Source: Bin5 sp965261695
GTDB lineage: Bacteria > Chloroflexota > Anaerolineae > Caldilineales > Caldilineaceae
DNA length: 64,000 nt
Direction of reading: 5' to 3'
Assembly (NCBI GenBank): GCA_965261695.1
Contig: OZ253474.1
Location: 3,410,001 to 3,474,000, forward strand
Shown: piece by piece, positions 7,312-16,920 of the stretch
How positions within the stretch are numbered: the stretch's first letter is position 1
Layout of the letters: every line of letters starts with the position of its first letter
Program-made: the position numbers and the translations under genes
Notes under the pieces: generated by a model
What the model was told of the DNA's origin: nothing
Seen by the model: only the letters and a program-made list of their open reading frames with translations
Databases searched by the model: none

Positions 7312-8349
7312 GTGAGCAGAAATATGCAGGCGCTTGAAGAATTGCAAAGCCGCGCGCAAGAGGAGTTGGCCGCAACCGACACCGTCGAAGCCACCGAGTC
7401 CTGGTTCCGGGACTATCTGGGGCGCAATGGGGCGCTCACCGATTTTCTGCGGGGATTGAGCGAGCTTTCGCGCGCCGAGCGCCCGGCGGCCGGCCGCGCC
7501 GGCAATGAACTGAAAAATCTACTGGAAGCCGCCCTGCACACCCGCCAGGAGGCGATCCGCCAGCAGGAGATGGTGCAGACGCTGGCCGCCGAGGGCGTGG
7601 ACGTAACCCTGCCGGGGCGCAAGCCGAACCTGGGCAAGATCCATCCGAGCAATCAGACGCTGCGCGAGATTGCGCAGATATTCGGCCAGATGGGCTTCCA
7701 GGTTTACGACGCGCCGGAGGTCGAAACCGACGAAAACAACTTTGGCCTGCTCAACATCCCGCAGGGACATCCCGCCCGCGATATGTGGGATACATTCTAC
7801 ACAACGACGCCCGGCGTGATCCTGCGCACCCACACCAGCCCCGGCCAGATCCACGCGATGCGGGAGTACTGCCCCGAGCCGATTCGGGTGATTCTGCCGG
7901 GCAAATGTTACCGCCATGAGGACGTCAGCGCCCGCTACGACATGATGTTCCACCAGGTGGAGGGGCTGGTCGTCGGCCACAACGTAACCTTCAGCGACCT
8001 GAAGGGCACGCTCGTGAACTTCGCCAACCAGATGTTCGGCCAGGGGCGCAAGCTGCGCTTCCGCAAGAGCTATTTCCCCTTCACCGAGCCTAGTGTCGAG
8101 GTGGACGCCGGCTGCGTTCTGTGCGCAGCCGAGGGCTGCCGCATCTGCAAGCAGACCGGCTGGTTGGAGATTTTAGGCGCGGGGATGGTGCATCCGATCG
8201 TGCTGCAAAACGGCGGCTACGACCCGTCTGTCTTCAGCGGCTTCGCCTTCGGCATGGGGCCGGAGCGGATCGCAATGCTCAAGTACGGCATTGACGACAT
8301 CCGCTACTTTTTCACCAATGACGTGCGCTTCCTCGAACGGGTCGGATGA
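7312..8349 (+). CDS. pheS: Phenylalanine--tRNA ligase alpha subunit
   Basis: The 345-residue product has the PheS layout: an N-terminal helical arm (about 1-90), then a class II synthetase core with GFQVYDAPEVETDENNF, the motif 2 region RTHTSPGQIHAMRE and PGKCYRHEDVSARYDMMFHQVEGL, and motif 3 FAFGMGPERIAMLKYGI near the C-terminus. A cysteine cluster (CVLCAAEGCRIC, about 262-273) may bind zinc, as in a subset of bacterial PheS. The GTG start has GGAGAAAG just upstream. It charges tRNA-Phe as an alpha2beta2 enzyme in the cytosol. The beta-subunit gene pheT, usually adjacent, is not here; a convergent aldolase gene follows. Confidence 0.95.
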   Translation: MSRNMQALEELQSRAQEELAATDTVEATESWFRDYLGRNGALTDFLRGLSELSRAERPAAGRAGNELKNLLEAALHTRQEAIRQQEMVQTLAAEGVDVTLPGRKPNLGKIHPSNQTLREIAQIFGQMGFQVYDAPEVETDENNFGLLNIPQGHPARDMWDTFYTTTPGVILRTHTSPGQIHAMREYCPEPIRVILPGKCYRHEDVSARYDMMFHQVEGLVVGHNVTFSDLKGTLVNFANQMFGQGRKLRFRKSYFPFTEPSVEVDAGCVLCAAEGCRICKQTGWLEILGAGMVHPIVLQNGGYDPSVFSGFAFGMGPERIAMLKYGIDDIRYFFTNDVRFLERVG

Positions 8350-8411
8350 GTCCGCGGCCAGCAACCCCATTTCTAACTGATCACTGATTGCCGGCCGCCG
8401 CGGTTTCAACT

Positions 8412-9197
8412 TCACTCATCCAGCGCCCGGCGCATGCTCTCACCTTCCTTCAGCCAAAACTGATAGAGGGTGTCGATTTCAGTGCCGATGCAGAAGTGGC
8501 GCGCGCCCATGTCCAGATAGTGCTTGGCCTCGTCTGCGCTGCTGATTTCGATGCGGGGAATGACGCCCGCCGCCAGGCAGGATTCGATCACGCGCTTCTC
8601 ACCGGCCTGCACGCGCGCATCCTTACTCTTAGGGGAAACACCGATGCTCATCGAGAAATCGGACGGCCCCCATTGGAGCATTTCTATCCCGTCCACGGCC
8701 AGGATCTCGTCGAGTTCATCCAGGGCCGGTTTCTTCTCCAGCATCAGCGCGACGACAATCTTGCTGAGCGCCTGCACATAGGCCTCATCGCCGCCATACC
8801 CCATATAGGAGAACCGGCGGGTGGCCACGCCGTATGTGCCGCCTATTTGAGGCGAGTCGGCGCGCACGTAGCTGACACAGTCGCGCGCGCCTTCAGCCGA
8901 GCGCACGTCGGAAAAGAGGACACTATTGAAACCGGAGCCCACGGCCCGCTGGGCGACATACTCGTTGTTGGCCCAGTCGATCTTGATCATCGCGCCCAGA
9001 TTGTGCAGTTCGGCGGCGCGGCAAATGTTGTCCAGATCGTGCAGCGTATAGGTTCCGTACTCAGCCACAAATTCGACATAGTCGTAAAGCCCTGTGTGGC
9101 CCAGAACTTCCACGATGTTCGGCCAGACGGTATGGATGTGCGTTGCCAGCGTTGGTTTGCCCTGATCGAGCAGGTTGCGAATGATATTCGCGCGCAT
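8412..9197 (-). CDS. HpcH/HpaI aldolase/citrate lyase family protein
   Basis: 261 residues starting MRANIIRNLL after a GGAGAA ribosome site. The TIM-barrel family pattern is visible: YDYVEFVAEYGTY near the first strands, GFNSVLFSDVRSAEGA, the metal-ligand Glu region VDGIEMLQWGPSDFSMSIG, and the C-terminal GARHFCIGTEID. Members cleave 2-keto-3-deoxy acids or related hydroxy-dioic acids to pyruvate plus an aldehyde. Substrate cannot be told. The gene stands alone, convergent with pheS; nothing adjacent suggests a pathway. Confidence 0.85.
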   Translation of the reverse strand: MRANIIRNLLDQGKPTLATHIHTVWPNIVEVLGHTGLYDYVEFVAEYGTYTLHDLDNICRAAELHNLGAMIKIDWANNEYVAQRAVGSGFNSVLFSDVRSAEGARDCVSYVRADSPQIGGTYGVATRRFSYMGYGGDEAYVQALSKIVVALMLEKKPALDELDEILAVDGIEMLQWGPSDFSMSIGVSPKSKDARVQAGEKRVIESCLAAGVIPRIEISSADEAKHYLDMGARHFCIGTEIDTLYQFWLKEGESMRRALDE

Positions 9198-9440
9198 TGT
9201 AGAGTTCTCCGGGTGGGTTGGCGTTCTGACGGTTCGCCGGTACAGAGGCCAGCCTGAGCGAGAAGTGAGTTGCGAGGAGAGAGAGTTCGCTCTCCTTGGC
9301 TGTATCCAGTATAGCACAGCAGATAGGTGAAGCACATTCGCGGGCAAAAGCCCTGGTCTGTCGACGCGGGCGGCTCGCCTGCGCTTACGCAGTGCGAAAT
9401 ACAATTTGCAGCACGAGCGGGCCTTCATCGTGAACGCACA

Positions 9441-11654
9441 TCAGTCGCTCGGCTCCAGCAGGTCCTCCGTCTGTCCGCTGTGAATCAGCAGAACCGTCCC
9501 AACCGCGCTGATCCAGTCGTTGAGCTGGTTGCCGTATCTCTCACGTTCTTCGGGCTCTGGCCGGTTCATGCCCAGCAACGTCAGGTCGGTCTGTCTGCTC
9601 CAGGTCTTCACCGTCTCCGGGAACGGCTCATCTTGCGGTGGGACGACAATGACCGGCTCGGCGGCAACCCGCACCCTGTCCAGGAGGGCGCGCAGATGGG
9701 CCTCGGTCTGTTCGCGTCCTTCCCCGCGCGGCAGGATTTGCAGCAGGCGAATCGATGCCCCGTCCCAGGTTGGATCTTGCGAGATGATATGCGCCAAAAG
9801 AAGCATCAGGTCGCCATTGCGGCTGTGCCCCCGCCACCAGACGTCGATGATCTTGCGGTTGCCGAAACCGCGCGCCTCGTCGTGATGCAAGAACAGGACC
9901 GATTTGTCCAACTCGTACAACGTCGACAACAGGCGCAATGACAGGGCGCGCCCGCCGACCGTATCGCTCCAGCCCATCAGAACCGAGTTCGGCTCAAGAC
10001 CGCCGACGCCGTGAGATTGGCACACGGTCACGGCGCCGGCGTAAAAGCTGTCCACGATGTCAGCCTCGGCAAAGGCCGACATGTTCTGCTCAAGGATGAA
10101 TGTGCGGATCTGTCGCCGCGCCACGCTGCGCAGCCGTTTTTGCGCCAACTGATCGATATCCCCGACCAGCAGTTGATAGAAGGAGACGATGCCATAGCCG
10201 CGGCTGAGCCAATGGGCAACCTCCACCAACGGCGCGCGGTTGTGGGGCTGGCCGGTGAAGACCAGGATGTTGGGCCGCCAGTTCTTGGGGTGATAAGCTA
10301 AACGCTCCAGGTTTAGGAGCGATTGCCGCGCCAGGGAGAACCAGATGCCGTTGCGCACATCGCCCCAGGTGCGAATGGTGGAACGGCGTTCCAGATAGAA
10401 GTAGATGCCATAGCTGATCAGGATAGCGATTAAGGTGGCGAGCGGGTTGATCACGAACATCGCGCCGTAGCAGCCCGCCGCGCCCAGGAGTGAGAGGCTG
10501 GGATGGATTCTTGCGCGCGGCCGGAAGCTGGGGTTGCCCACCAGTTTTTCGATGCCCGCCACCAGGTTGGTCATGCCGTAGGTGTTGAGGAAAAACATGG
10601 TGATGATCGGCGCAACCACGTTCAGATCGCCGGCCCAGATGACCGCGAGGGCGATGCCTGCAGTGACGAGGACGCCGAGGCGCGGCTCGGTTCGGCTGCC
10701 CAAGCGGGCGCCGATCACGCGCGGCACGATTCCATCCTGCGCCATCGCCTGCAGCGTGCGCGGCGCGGCCACGATGCTGCCCAAGGCGGAGGAGAGCGTC
10801 GCCGCCCAGACGCCGAGCAGGATCAGGGGTGGAAGCAGCGCGATGTCCTGCATGATCAGCGTGTTGCTCTTCAGTTCATGCGACGTGCCATGCAAGGAGA
10901 GCCAGATGACCGCGGCAAAGTAGACAATAGCCGTGAACAGAACCGAAAGGATCGTGCCTTTGTGAATGCTCCTGCCCGGATCTTTCAGATCGCCGGACAT
11001 ACTGGCGCCTACTGCGATGCCGGTGACCGCAGGGAAGAAGACAGCGAAAACGCTCCAGAAATTCATGCCTTCGCTATAAGCGGAAGTCAAGGTCGGCGCC
11101 TGGATAGCGCCCCAACCACCGGCGAAGAAGGAGAGCAGAGCCGCTATCAACGCGACCAGAATGAAATACTGTATCTTGATGGCGAAGTCCGCGCCGATGA
11201 AGGCGATGGCGCCGAAAAGAAGCGCGATCAAAGTGGCGAGCAAGCGGGGATCGATCCGGCTGAAGTAGGCGATTCCCTCCAGAGCCTCGGTGAAACCGAT
11301 GATGTAGAAGGCCACCGAGATCGCCTGCGAGAGATAGAGCGGGACGCCGATGGCGCCGCCGATTTCCCGGCCGAGCGTGCGTGAGATGAGGTAATATTTT
11401 CCGCCGGCGCGAACATTCATCGAGGTGGCGATGGCCGACAGGGACAGGCCGGTCAGGAAGCTGATGGAGTTGGCGATGACGACGATGAGCAGCGCTCCGA
11501 GCAGCCCGGTCTGGCCGACGACCCAGCCCGTGCGCAAAAAGAGAATCAGGCCCAGAATCGTGAGTACATTCGGGGTGAACACACCCTCAAACGTGCCGAA
11601 TCGAGCCGACGCACTCCTTGATCGGGGCGGAACTGTCTGTGCTGATGAAGTCAT
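9441..11654 (-). CDS. SLC12-type cation-chloride cotransporter / APC-superfamily permease
   Basis: 737 residues. The first 430 hold about 12 membrane helices beginning FEGVFTPNVLTILGLILFLR, which is the start typical of SLC12 (Na-K-Cl or K-Cl) cotransporters and related APC permeases; GGKYYLISRTLG in the first third also fits. The last 300 residues are soluble (from WRPNILVFTGQPHNRAPL) and resemble the cytosolic regulatory domain of that family. The start overlaps the stop of the upstream YcaQ-like gene as ATGA, indicating translational coupling. Ion specificity is unknown; amino-acid transport is an alternative. Confidence 0.85.
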   Translation of the reverse strand: MTSSAQTVPPRSRSASARFGTFEGVFTPNVLTILGLILFLRTGWVVGQTGLLGALLIVVIANSISFLTGLSLSAIATSMNVRAGGKYYLISRTLGREIGGAIGVPLYLSQAISVAFYIIGFTEALEGIAYFSRIDPRLLATLIALLFGAIAFIGADFAIKIQYFILVALIAALLSFFAGGWGAIQAPTLTSAYSEGMNFWSVFAVFFPAVTGIAVGASMSGDLKDPGRSIHKGTILSVLFTAIVYFAAVIWLSLHGTSHELKSNTLIMQDIALLPPLILLGVWAATLSSALGSIVAAPRTLQAMAQDGIVPRVIGARLGSRTEPRLGVLVTAGIALAVIWAGDLNVVAPIITMFFLNTYGMTNLVAGIEKLVGNPSFRPRARIHPSLSLLGAAGCYGAMFVINPLATLIAILISYGIYFYLERRSTIRTWGDVRNGIWFSLARQSLLNLERLAYHPKNWRPNILVFTGQPHNRAPLVEVAHWLSRGYGIVSFYQLLVGDIDQLAQKRLRSVARRQIRTFILEQNMSAFAEADIVDSFYAGAVTVCQSHGVGGLEPNSVLMGWSDTVGGRALSLRLLSTLYELDKSVLFLHHDEARGFGNRKIIDVWWRGHSRNGDLMLLLAHIISQDPTWDGASIRLLQILPRGEGREQTEAHLRALLDRVRVAAEPVIVVPPQDEPFPETVKTWSRQTDLTLLGMNRPEPEERERYGNQLNDWISAVGTVLLIHSGQTEDLLEPSD

Positions 11655-12937
11655 AAGCGATGCGTGACCTCCTGCATAGCGGAACGCCAGCTGGCCGGAA
11701 TCCGTTCGCCAAGTTCGATCCGTGCTGCCCCGTTAAACTGCGCCAGTTCCAGCAACGACTCTGCCGCCGCCGCCCGCGACTGTGCGTCGCTCGGCGCGTC
11801 CTGTTCCGGATGCAAGGCGTGGATGTGGTAGATGCCTGCCTTGCGATCGATTTGGGAATCCATGCGTCCGATGAAGCGGTCGCCGTGCAGCAGCGGCAAC
11901 ACGTAGTAGCCGTACTGCCGCTTGGCTTTGGGTACGTAGATTTCGATGCGGTAGTGGAAATCGAAGAACTGCTGCGTGCGTTCCCGGTCACAGATGAGAT
12001 TGTCGAAGGGGGAGAGAAAGACGGTGCGCGGCTCCCATCCAGCGGCCCGGATCGATTCCAGCAGCGGCAGAGCGTCGCGATGAAGATACCATTGGCCCGC
12101 CCAAGGTCCCTGCTCGCCGACGATCTGCGCCGGTAAAACGACCTTCTCCGCCATCAGTTCGGTCAGCCTTTCCCCCAGGTTCGGGTACATATTGCGGATA
12201 AAATGGCTGTTGATCTGCTTCTGGTTCGCCACGCCCAGCGCCTTCAACGAGCGTTGGCAGGCAAGGCGCACAACCTCCTCTTCGTCCGGCAACTCTTCGT
12301 CCGGCAACTCCTCGTCGGCCCACGCCGGCAGCCAGGCGTCGCGCAGATGCCACAGCCTCTGGTTTCCGCGGCGGCCCACTGAAATGACAACGCCAAGTCC
12401 GTTAAGAAAATCGAGCATGCGAGAGGCGGGTTTGCCGCTGAACCAACTGGAGGCGGTCCAGCGAGCCGCCTCCAGGTCGTCGAACGCTGTGGCAGGCAAA
12501 GGTCCGTCTGCCTGAAGACGCGCGCTAATCTGTTGCTGCAGGGCCGCGTTGGCCTCCATCCACTCGCGTGCCAGTTGCACCCACGCGGCTTTGCTGTCAA
12601 AAGAGCGCCCAATCCAGCGACGAAAGAGGGGATAGTCTTCCGTCAGGACAAAGGAGGCACGGTGCGCCTCGCCTTCGATAATGTGGCGCTCCTCCTGGAG
12701 CTGATCGAGCAGGCCTGGATCGAAGGCGCCGACGCGGCTCCATAGAACGAGCAATTGTGTGCGCTCCACTGCCCGAATCGGATCGATCTGCAGGCAGTTG
12801 ATCTGCCGCAAGAGTGAAAAGATGCCCTCTTTGCTTGCTTGCGGGCGCGGCGCGGTCAAACGCTGGGCGGCGATGGCCAAGCGGCGGGCTTCGGTGGGCG
12901 TGAGGATGATCGATTGCATCTTGTCGTCTAACTGCAC
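11651..12937 (-). CDS. YcaQ/AlkZ-like winged-helix DNA glycosylase
   Basis: 428 residues from a GTG with ACGGA before it; an in-frame ATG at 12919 is an alternative. Family signs: LTPTEARRLAIAAQRL at the N-terminus, the segment GIFSLLRQINCLQIDPIRAVERTQ, and tandem winged-helix regions with FLSPFDNLICDRERTQQFFDF and KRQYGYYVLPLLHGDRFIGRMD in the C-terminal half. The QXD-type catalytic motif would be QIDPI. YcaQ (AlkX) and AlkZ unhook interstrand crosslinks and alkylated bases. It lies between a DNA methyltransferase gene (27 bp) and the transporter it overlaps, so it is probably co-transcribed with both. An acidic repeat (DEELPDEELPDEEE) sits mid-protein. Confidence 0.85.
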   Translation of the reverse strand: MQLDDKMQSIILTPTEARRLAIAAQRLTAPRPQASKEGIFSLLRQINCLQIDPIRAVERTQLLVLWSRVGAFDPGLLDQLQEERHIIEGEAHRASFVLTEDYPLFRRWIGRSFDSKAAWVQLAREWMEANAALQQQISARLQADGPLPATAFDDLEAARWTASSWFSGKPASRMLDFLNGLGVVISVGRRGNQRLWHLRDAWLPAWADEELPDEELPDEEEVVRLACQRSLKALGVANQKQINSHFIRNMYPNLGERLTELMAEKVVLPAQIVGEQGPWAGQWYLHRDALPLLESIRAAGWEPRTVFLSPFDNLICDRERTQQFFDFHYRIEIYVPKAKRQYGYYVLPLLHGDRFIGRMDSQIDRKAGIYHIHALHPEQDAPSDAQSRAAAAESLLELAQFNGAARIELGERIPASWRSAMQEVTHRL

Positions 12938-12964
12938 TCCGTGCGGTTGAGGAACCGACAGAAT

Positions 12965-14506
12965 TTAGCGCGCATAAGCGAGAAATTGTACTTCCTGGTG
13001 CAGCTCTTGCGCGAGATTCAAGAGGCTGAGACTGCGCAAAACGCCGGCCGCAATCGGCCTCTTGTCATTCCAGAAGATGAAGGAACGATAGAACTGCTGC
13101 GCCGGTTCGGAATTCAGCAGATCGGCCACAAAATGGGCTTCTTCGTGGGCGTGGCAAGGGATGAAGTAGCAGGTATCGTCGAAAACGACCGGTTTGTTCT
13201 GATGCGGCCCGACGACGACGAAGCGCAACTGCTTGTACATGCCGGAGATGGCGACCTTCCAGCGGGCGAATGCGTACGCCCCGACGCCGAAGATGGCGAA
13301 GCGGGGGCGATTGCGGTAGACCGAACTGCGCCTGCTGTCCAGAATGTCCCTGTGCCGGTGCAGGTAGCGCCAGGCATTGGGCGCCTTCGTGCGGATCGGC
13401 GCCGTGTTTTCTCCGACCGCTTTCTGTGTGACCAGCATCCATCGCCGCGGCGGGGTGATGGGTGCGCGGGCCAGTCTGTCCGCCGCGCCTCCGTTGTGGT
13501 CAGACTGTCGAATCGGCGACCGGACCAAGTCGGAGCTCTTGTACATCGGGTAGAGATAGTCCGGCTCCAACTCCCAGTCGTCCCCCGAACGGTTGACGTA
13601 CCGGCCATCGACGGTTCTCAGTTCCATTGCGCTGGCGCAATCGTGCTTGATGCCGGAGCGCCATTGATACTGGGGCGGTTCGCGTTCACCGCCGCGCAGG
13701 TTTAGCCAGCGCGCGTAGGCGTCCAGGTCAGCGACCAGGCGCCCATCCCGCAGGCCGATGACGTTTGCCTGGCGCTGGGCACGCAGGTCGTCGTAGACCG
13801 CGCACTGCGGCTGCGCCTGGCGCCGGGTCGTGTCGAAGATGAGCAGACAGGCGTCGACGGAGGCGTCGAAGGCGCGCTTGGCATTGATGCGCCACAGCTG
13901 GCAGCGGGCGGGCGGCTGCGGTTGACTCCAGGCGTATTGGAGAACCTTGCGCGCAACCTTCGTTTTGCACAGCATGGCGAGGGCGGCGGGCCTTTCATTG
14001 AGCCAGGCGATCATTTGCAGCAACATCGATTCGGAGATATCGAAATTGCTGGCTCCGGTCAGCGCGTCGATCCCGGGCCGGCCGTGTAGATTCGCCTTGG
14101 GCGGCAGGTTCGTACTGTGCAAGGCCGACAGTCCGGTGTTTGTCACCCACGGTGGGTTGCCGAGGATGAGCAGCGGATCCGGCATCATGCGGAGAAACGG
14201 GCGCCAATCGCATGAAAAGAAGTCGCCCTGCCGTATGTCAGCGCTAATGCGGCCGGTCCCGGCGCCCAGCCGATTGCGGGCGCGCTCGACATGGCCCCCG
14301 TTGATGTCAATGCCGAACAGATGGGTAACTGAGTCGAAGGTCTTCGTGCCGCCGCGCTGGAGATTGCCGGTGCCACAGGTGGGATCGAGCAGCGATTTGG
14401 GCATGAGGCCGACATCTCGCAGCGTAAGACTTACTTGCTGCGCCAGCCATTCGGGGATCTGGAAATCACCGAATTCGGTCTTGTTTCTGCCGCCTGGCTC
14501 GCCCAT
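12965..14506 (-). CDS. N6-adenine-type DNA methyltransferase, no restriction partner seen
   Basis: 513 residues from ATG 14506 (a GTG at 14509 is adjacent; GGGGAA precedes). Motif I is LLDPTCGTGNL (about 40-50) and motif IV is LILGNPPWVTN (about 114-124), the NPPW form of amino-MTases acting on adenine. The C-terminal third, including RPRFAIFGVGAYAFARWKVA, resembles the target-recognition region of Eco57I/TaqI-like enzymes. No endonuclease gene is adjacent and the protein is too short to be a fused restriction-methylase. It precedes the YcaQ-like glycosylase by 27 bp in the same direction. Confidence 0.85.
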   Translation of the reverse strand: MGEPGGRNKTEFGDFQIPEWLAQQVSLTLRDVGLMPKSLLDPTCGTGNLQRGGTKTFDSVTHLFGIDINGGHVERARNRLGAGTGRISADIRQGDFFSCDWRPFLRMMPDPLLILGNPPWVTNTGLSALHSTNLPPKANLHGRPGIDALTGASNFDISESMLLQMIAWLNERPAALAMLCKTKVARKVLQYAWSQPQPPARCQLWRINAKRAFDASVDACLLIFDTTRRQAQPQCAVYDDLRAQRQANVIGLRDGRLVADLDAYARWLNLRGGEREPPQYQWRSGIKHDCASAMELRTVDGRYVNRSGDDWELEPDYLYPMYKSSDLVRSPIRQSDHNGGAADRLARAPITPPRRWMLVTQKAVGENTAPIRTKAPNAWRYLHRHRDILDSRRSSVYRNRPRFAIFGVGAYAFARWKVAISGMYKQLRFVVVGPHQNKPVVFDDTCYFIPCHAHEEAHFVADLLNSEPAQQFYRSFIFWNDKRPIAAGVLRSLSLLNLAQELHQEVQFLAYAR

Positions 14507-14551
14507 CACGAGAGTTCCCCGCAGATGAAGAGAGAGGGAGACATTCGCGCC

Positions 14552-15712
14552 TCACCCTTCGCTCTTCAACACGGCTTCGCTGATCGCCCTATAGCCTTGC
14601 GCGGCCGCGATCAGGTCGTCCAGCTTTAACCTTTCGTTGATGATATGCGCGTCGGCTTCGGTGGCCGGGCCGAAGCCGATCGTCGGGATGCCGGCCACGC
14701 CGGCGCTGTAGGCCGCATTGGTGCAGAAGCGGTAGGCGTTCAGCCCGGCTTCGATGCCAACGCCGTGAACCGCGGCCAGTGCGCTGGTCACGAACGGGTC
14801 GGCGTCGTCCGCCAGCCAGGCGGGGAAGAACTTTTCAGTGATGAAAGTGTGGCCGGTAAAGCTGGTGTACTCTCCTGTGCCGACGCGGGCATCCAGCTGG
14901 ATATCGGCCAGTTCCGGTCGTTGCCTGACGTCGGCGAGAACATTTTCGGCGCTTTCACCGGGGAGCAGCCGTCGATCATAGGTCACGCGGCAGATGCTGG
15001 GGATGACCGAGTGGCCGGGGTAGGGCGCGCTGATAATGTCGGTCAGCGCGAAGATGGCCGGTCCCATCTGCGGATGCTCGTTCAGTGCCAGGTCTTCCAC
15101 GGCCGCGATGACCCGCATCATATCCAGCACGGCGTTGCGGCCCATCTGCGGCGCGGACGAGTGGGAGGGCCGCCCGGTCGTCGTCAGGTGGATCTCGGCG
15201 CGGCCGCGGCCGCCGCGCACGATCTGCAGGTTCGACGCTTCACCGATGACGACGAAATCGGCGCCGGTCTGCCCGATCACCTTTTCCAGAGCCACGCCCT
15301 CCAGCACCTCCTCCATCACCGATGCGCTGACGACGGCTTTGCCCTTAAGTTTGGCTCTGTCCAGCCCGCCGATGCCGTGGACCATGGCCGCCAGCGCGCC
15401 TTTCATATCGGCAGCGCCGCGCCCGTGGAGCGCGTCGTTGGTCACCTCCCCGCTGAACGGGTCCAACGCCCAGGGCACGCCGGGCGAGACGCCGACCGTG
15501 TCGGTGTGGGCGTCAAAGACGAGCGTCGGACCGGGCTGCGCGCCTTCCAGCACGCCGATGACGTTGCCAACGTCGTCCGTCCGGACGCTATCGAAATTCA
15601 GTGCTTTCATTTCGGCCTCGATGCGGCGGGCAACCTGCGCTTCCTCGCCGCTCAGGCTGGGGATGCGCACGATGTCTCTGGCAAAGGAGATCAGACGGTC
15701 GGTATCAAGCAT
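14552..15712 (-). CDS. M20 family metallohydrolase (YgeY/ArgE/DapE type)
   Basis: 386 residues. Metal-binding motifs are present: VFDAHTDTVGV (His and Asp near 67-69), GRGAADMKGALAAM with the bridging Asp, and SVMEEVLEGV with the catalytic Glu pair region; a dimerisation domain follows (TTTGRPSHSSAPQMG). Such enzymes hydrolyse amide bonds of N-acyl amino acids or related compounds; the length and motif spacing best match the YgeY-like, selenium-metabolism-linked subgroup, but substrate is not assignable. AGGAAAC precedes the ATG. It starts the minus-strand run leading into the methyltransferase 46 bp downstream. Confidence 0.88.
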   Translation of the reverse strand: MLDTDRLISFARDIVRIPSLSGEEAQVARRIEAEMKALNFDSVRTDDVGNVIGVLEGAQPGPTLVFDAHTDTVGVSPGVPWALDPFSGEVTNDALHGRGAADMKGALAAMVHGIGGLDRAKLKGKAVVSASVMEEVLEGVALEKVIGQTGADFVVIGEASNLQIVRGGRGRAEIHLTTTGRPSHSSAPQMGRNAVLDMMRVIAAVEDLALNEHPQMGPAIFALTDIISAPYPGHSVIPSICRVTYDRRLLPGESAENVLADVRQRPELADIQLDARVGTGEYTSFTGHTFITEKFFPAWLADDADPFVTSALAAVHGVGIEAGLNAYRFCTNAAYSAGVAGIPTIGFGPATEADAHIINERLKLDDLIAAAQGYRAISEAVLKSEG

Positions 15713-16157
15713 CGGCGTTTCCTTTACTGCGTGAACAGTGACCGGCGGCTCATGCGGCTACTTGCCGCGATCAACCATGCTTCAGGCGCGTTGCGGAAAT
15801 ATAACTGAAATGTTACGGATCGCGCAACTATCTTTTTTTGTCAGGCGACAGCGCCGAACGCAAAGGCAGAGACAGCCGTTACATGGCGTAATGACTTCAG
15901 CAGTCGTCAAGGGGAGGCTTAGTGAGCGTCAGCATTTTGTGGGAGCTGTGGTTTTCAGAACTGCCTGCAGGTGGCGGCGGCAGGGCTTGCGGGGAGTTGA
16001 ATTTCTAAGCGTTTTGGGAACTGACCGCCGGCAAGATCGCGCGGTCTTGCGCGGGCCGCGGCGCATGGCGCTGGACGCTGGCCGAACGCATACACCTGTC
16101 GCTTTCGTCGGCACAGTGAAGCAAGGACGCAAACGTGTACATGGCGAACGACCTGTC
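15713..16157. other. Intergenic, no gene seen
   Basis: About 445 bp between the start of the M20 gene and the end of the DUF899 gene. The promoter of the M20-methyltransferase-ycaQ-transporter run should lie here. No repeat or convincing small gene was found. Confidence 0.5.
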
Positions 16158-16757
16158 TCAGTCGTTGGAAGAGGAGTAGTCGAACTGAGGATCCCACTCA
16201 CTCCAGCCGTCCGGCGGCAGATTGAAGAGATGCCACACGCCGCAATACAGATCGCCAGGCCCGAAATCGTCCTTTGATACGCGAACGATCGTACCGTCCT
16301 CGTTCTTATGAAAGATAAAAACTCCAGGTTGGTAGCCCGACAAAAACTTTTCGTCTTCCCTTTGGAAGCCCATGTCCTTGAAGAACGTGGTGCCCTCTGC
16401 AGAGTACATCGTGAACCGCCAACCTCGCTTCCTCGCGAAGTCTTGCTGCTCTCTCGGGCTGTCGGGTGATACCACCGCAAAGGCGGCTCGGCTCTGCAAG
16501 TGGTGAACGACGCCGTTGAACGCATCAGCCCACACGGTGCAGTTCGAGCAACCGGCGCCCATGTTGTGGATGAAGTCGTCCTTGTCTCCGAACATCTCCG
16601 AAATCTTTACGGGGCCGTCCGCACTTTTGAGTTCGTAGTCTTTCACAGGCTTGGGGGCCAACTGCCGCCGTAGCTTCATCAGCTCTTGTCGCGCCTCTCC
16701 CAACTCATTCTGGGCAACGGCGATCTCCCTCTCCAACTCTGTGTAGGTGTTAGACAC
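16158..16757 (-). CDS. DUF899 family thioredoxin-like protein
   Basis: 199 residues starting GTG with AAGGAGGAAGAC immediately upstream, an excellent ribosome site. An N-terminal helix (ELEREIAVAQNELGEARQEL) leads into a thioredoxin-like domain with GAGCSNCTVWADAFNG (about 68-83, a CxxC), VVSPDSPREQQDFARKRGW and the C-terminal DLYCGVWHLFNLPP. DUF899 proteins are presumed oxidoreductases of unknown substrate. The gene is single, and its upstream region is interrupted 172 bp away by the mobile element. Confidence 0.85.
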   Translation of the reverse strand: MSNTYTELEREIAVAQNELGEARQELMKLRRQLAPKPVKDYELKSADGPVKISEMFGDKDDFIHNMGAGCSNCTVWADAFNGVVHHLQSRAAFAVVSPDSPREQQDFARKRGWRFTMYSAEGTTFFKDMGFQREDEKFLSGYQPGVFIFHKNEDGTIVRVSKDDFGPGDLYCGVWHLFNLPPDGWSEWDPQFDYSSSND

Positions 16758-16920
16758 GTCTTCCTCCTTGTCCTGGCACTGCGGTTGATATTGTTGTGCG
16801 GTTGAGGGGCTCCTTTGGTTTCTGACGCAGCCATGGGGAAGAGCATATTTACAGCTCGAGATTTGTCAAAGCTGGGTCCCACCTGGCAGTTGCCCAGTTT
16901 GTCGTGAGGGAGACACCTCC

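Noticed and set aside
10503..11384. Plus-strand frame of 293 residues inside the transporter gene
   Set aside because: Shadow frame with biased composition opposite a clear membrane transporter.
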